A DNA stretch of 64,000 nt from Catenulispora pinistramenti (GTDB lineage Bacteria; Actinomycetota; Actinomycetes; Streptomycetales; Catenulisporaceae). Both the position numbers and the translations under genes were made by a program. Under the pieces are notes generated by a model. The model did no database searches. It was given only the letters and a program-made list of their open reading frames with translations, and had not been told where the DNA came from. The stretch spans positions 1 through 64,000 of the forward strand of contig NZ_JAAFYZ010000002.1 in the NCBI RefSeq assembly GCF_018274385.1, given 5' to 3'. Positions 62,071-64,000 of the stretch are shown piece by piece. Within the stretch, counting starts at the first letter, position 1, and each line of letters begins with the position of its first letter.

Positions 62071-62661
62071 TCAGCTGGTGAGAAGGCGCTCCGCGAACTC
62101 GCGGATGACGGGTCCGGGTGTGTGGCCGGTGGCGTCCGCGTAGCAGACCGGGCCGTAGATCAGCCAGGCGCCGCACTCCCCGGGGACGTCCGGGTAGACG
62201 TAGGAAGCAGCCACCTGTCCGGTGGGGTGGACGAAAGTCGTCGAGGCCAGATGACCGCTGGCGGTGTGGGTGGAGCAGGCCTCCCACCCCTCGTGGGTGG
62301 CGGTGTTGAAAGTCGGCCCGCGCTCAGCGGTGATCGCGACACGCGAGGCCGCGAGGATCGCCGAGGCGGGAGCGTCGAAGATGCTCATGCGCCAGAAGGG
62401 GTGTGCGCTGCTGCTCCCTTTGCCGGTGCCGCGCATCGGCTCGTAGATGAATTCCGCGAGTCTGGCGCCGCCGTTCGGCTCGGTGACGATCGCGAGCTTT
62501 ACCGGGACAGCCCCGCTCGGAGGCGTGAGAAGCGCTGCCTGCGACACGTCGGCGTCGTCGCGGACTGGATGCTGATTCACGGTCCAGCCGCGTGTGATGA
62601 ACTCCTCGACGAGCATGACGGACTGCGCCACGGCCGTCTTTGCAGTGCGTGCTGAGGTCAT
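62071..62661 (-). CDS. Hypothetical protein
   Basis: 196 residues from ATG 62661 (MTSARTAKTAVAQSVMLVEE). Strands and helices alternate (VKLAIVTEPNGGARLAEFIY; PASAILAASRVAITAERG; HLASTTFVHPTGQVAASYVY). Three Cys (EACSTHTA; GECGAWLIYGPVCYADA). No family recognised. Same operon and spacing as its neighbours. Confidence 0.55.
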   Translation of the reverse strand: MTSARTAKTAVAQSVMLVEEFITRGWTVNQHPVRDDADVSQAALLTPPSGAVPVKLAIVTEPNGGARLAEFIYEPMRGTGKGSSSAHPFWRMSIFDAPASAILAASRVAITAERGPTFNTATHEGWEACSTHTASGHLASTTFVHPTGQVAASYVYPDVPGECGAWLIYGPVCYADATGHTPGPVIREFAERLLTS

Positions 62662-62679
62662 GAGTGTTCGCCCCTTCCC

Positions 62680-63057
62680 TCAGTACCGCTTGGTCCGGCG
62701 CGGGACGCTCACGGTCAGCGCGGCGATGGTGGCAGCGCCGATCACGGAGACCGGCGTACGCGGTTCGAACGGGACCGCGAAGAACCTGGCATGGGCACGC
62801 TCTACGGGAGGCGCAGTGGCCACCCGCAGATCGGTCAGCTCGGGGTAGACGGCGAGTTCCGTCACCTTGACGTCTCCCGCCGGGCGCTGGACGACGTACT
62901 CCAGAAGCACCACGAGGTGATCCGGGGCTTGGTAGAACATGCGCATCGGCGCTTGCGTACGCGCACCGGTTCGCGCAGGCACCTGGCGTTGCTGGAAACC
63001 AGCCGCGCGCAGCAGAGGCCAAACGTCCGGCTGCTGCTCAGGGGTGAAAACAGGCAT
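62680..63057 (-). CDS. Hypothetical protein
   Basis: 125 residues from ATG 63057 (MPVFTPEQQPDVWPLLRAAG). A small mixed fold with PMRMFYQAPDHLVVLLEYVV and VKVTELAVYPELTDLRVATA, and a hydrophobic end (VSVIGAATIAALTVSVP) before a basic tail. No family recognised. The gap to the gene downstream is 18 bp. Confidence 0.55.
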   Translation of the reverse strand: MPVFTPEQQPDVWPLLRAAGFQQRQVPARTGARTQAPMRMFYQAPDHLVVLLEYVVQRPAGDVKVTELAVYPELTDLRVATAPPVERAHARFFAVPFEPRTPVSVIGAATIAALTVSVPRRTKRY

Positions 63058-63211
63058 GACGAAGCTCCGTTCCGGGGGGGCGCGCCGGCCGTTTTCGGGC
63101 ATGGCTGCGCCGCCGCACGTGAAGTGGTGGGGAGGGCGGCCGCCGGGCTCTAGGGGGAAGGGGTCGGCCCGGCGGCCGGTCTGAAGGGCGCGGCGTCAGG
63201 CCGCGCGGGGA

Positions 63212-63442
63212 TCAGCGTTTGGTGCGCTGTGCCGGGATCAGCGGGGTGGCCCAGTCGGTCGGGTAGATGCCGCCGTGGGAAAGCGATTCGTCGAGCTCCA
63301 GGAACCGCGCGGCCATCGTCTCGGCGCGGTACCTGTGTTGGCAGTCAGGGGGCTGACAGCTGCCGGAGGACGGCTCGGCTTTCTTCAGCATGGCGTGCGC
63401 GGAAAGCTCGCGCAGCTGCGAGAGAATGTGGTCAGGGTTCAT
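63212..63442 (-). CDS. Hypothetical small protein
   Basis: 76 residues from ATG 63442 (GCAAGGAGCAGCC upstream). A helical N-terminus (MNPDHILSQLRELSAHAMLK) and a Cys/His cluster (SSGSCQPPDCQHRYRAETMA) that could bind zinc, though only two Cys and one His are close together. First gene of the minus-strand series; its promoter should lie in 63,443-63,700. Confidence 0.55.
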   Translation of the reverse strand: MNPDHILSQLRELSAHAMLKKAEPSSGSCQPPDCQHRYRAETMAARFLELDESLSHGGIYPTDWATPLIPAQRTKR

Positions 63443-64000
63443 GGCTGCTCCTTGCTGGGCGTTTGACGGCGTACTGGTGGAGCGGTCAGGGAGCCCGTCG
63501 CTCGGTGAGCGCGTTGGAGCGCGCTTGCCGAGCCCTTTCGGGATTCGACGTTCTCCCGTTCCCCTCACTTCTTGATATACCCATCATTCACCATCGAAAT
63601 CCCCCAAGCAAGCGCAAATCGCCCCATTCTTCACCCATTCGGAGCACGAGTTTTTGACTTCCGGGCGGGGAATTGAGAAACTCCGCACCCTGCTCGAAGA
63701 AGAAGCGAATTACAATTCGGAGAGATCGAGAGTAATGTCGGACGCGAGCAGCGGGAGGGGCGTCGCGACGGCAGGCCGGAGGGCGGCAGGGCCTAGCCGG
63801 CGAGCCGAGGCTGAAGAGACTCCCATCGGGAAGCCACAATCGGTCCGCTTTACGCGGACGGCGTCAAATGGGCTGCCCACCTGGTGTTTCATGGGGGCGA
63901 TAGGCGGTCCGATCTAAGCGGACCCCTAAGGCCAGGGCATGGGACCAGCCATCGGACCACGTGAAACGCCGATCAGGACTCTCGCCGCGCGCCGGCGTAG
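63443..64000. other. Right-edge stretch; lower-GC promoter region
   Basis: No supported gene. 63,560-63,720 is clearly AT-richer than its surroundings and probably holds the promoter of the minus-strand operon. Two related short hairpins occur, GGTCCGCTTTACGCGGAC (63,841-63,858) and GGTCCG-N7-CGGACC (63,905-63,923), possibly protein-binding sites. Confidence 0.4.

Overview
This is a 64 kb window of a very GC-rich actinomycete genome. The evidence is the strongly G/C-biased third codon positions, frequent GTG and TTG starts, and family content: an ECF42-type sigma factor with a DGPF partner, a DUF574-type methyltransferase, a DasR-like chitinase operator, ISKra4 and ISL3 elements, and a DUF2637 transfer-type protein. 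A filamentous genus of the Streptomyces or Catenulispora kind fits best, but I cannot name the species.

Region 1 (about 1-12,500) is ordinary chromosome. It holds a cupin/TetR divergent pair, a secreted 3D-domain plus GH18 chitinase-type operon behind a dre-like site, an ArsR/MFS pair, a DGPF/ECF sigma operon, a VOC protein, a DoxX protein, a methyltransferase, an NAD(P)-binding protein and a second MFS exporter. Several gene ends here carry short tandem DNA repeats (6, 14, 14 and 18 bp units).

Region 2 (about 12,500-48,600) is an accessory island. It opens where an ArsR gene is cut and joined to the 3' end of a tyrosine integrase. It contains two paralogous giant RHS proteins with different toxin tips. 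The first is intact: RHS core, Hint domain and a DddA-like (SCP1.201-type) deaminase tip, translationally coupled to an Imm1-like immunity gene. The second has lost its N-terminus at a complete ISKra4-type element with 26-bp terminal inverted repeats, and its Stv (putative adhesin) tip is out of frame at a run of eight G. Between them lie a 1.27-kresidue secreted lectin/PKD/LamG protein, small secreted proteins, an SGNH hydrolase, a BP74-like protein, a broken aromatic amino acid lyase, a pair of reading frames sharing an NNHGSGTF motif, and decayed IS5, IS630, ISL3 and recombinase fragments.

Region 3 (about 48,700-57,100) contains regulators and what I consider the most interesting system: a compact RiPP locus. 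A GntR regulator is followed by an unknown protein, a radical SAM/SPASM maturase, a 55-residue precursor with repeated WDN/FDN motifs overlapping the maturase stop codon, a pentapeptide-repeat protein and a possible Fe/2OG-type oxygenase. A divergent methyltransferase shares the GntR promoter region. The same 16-bp palindrome (GGTGGACNNGTCCACC) lies before the GntR gene and before the RiPP genes, so one regulator probably controls all of them. The core resembles three-residue cyclophane (triceptide) peptides, and the pentapeptide-repeat protein is a candidate self-resistance factor.

Region 4 (about 57,500-64,000) has a DUF6585-like protein, a GNAT-like membrane protein and a two-HTH regulator, then a tightly packed minus-strand series of small genes headed towards a DUF2637 membrane protein. 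This resembles the variable part of an actinomycete integrative element or plasmid. No CRISPR array, rRNA or complete tRNA was found.
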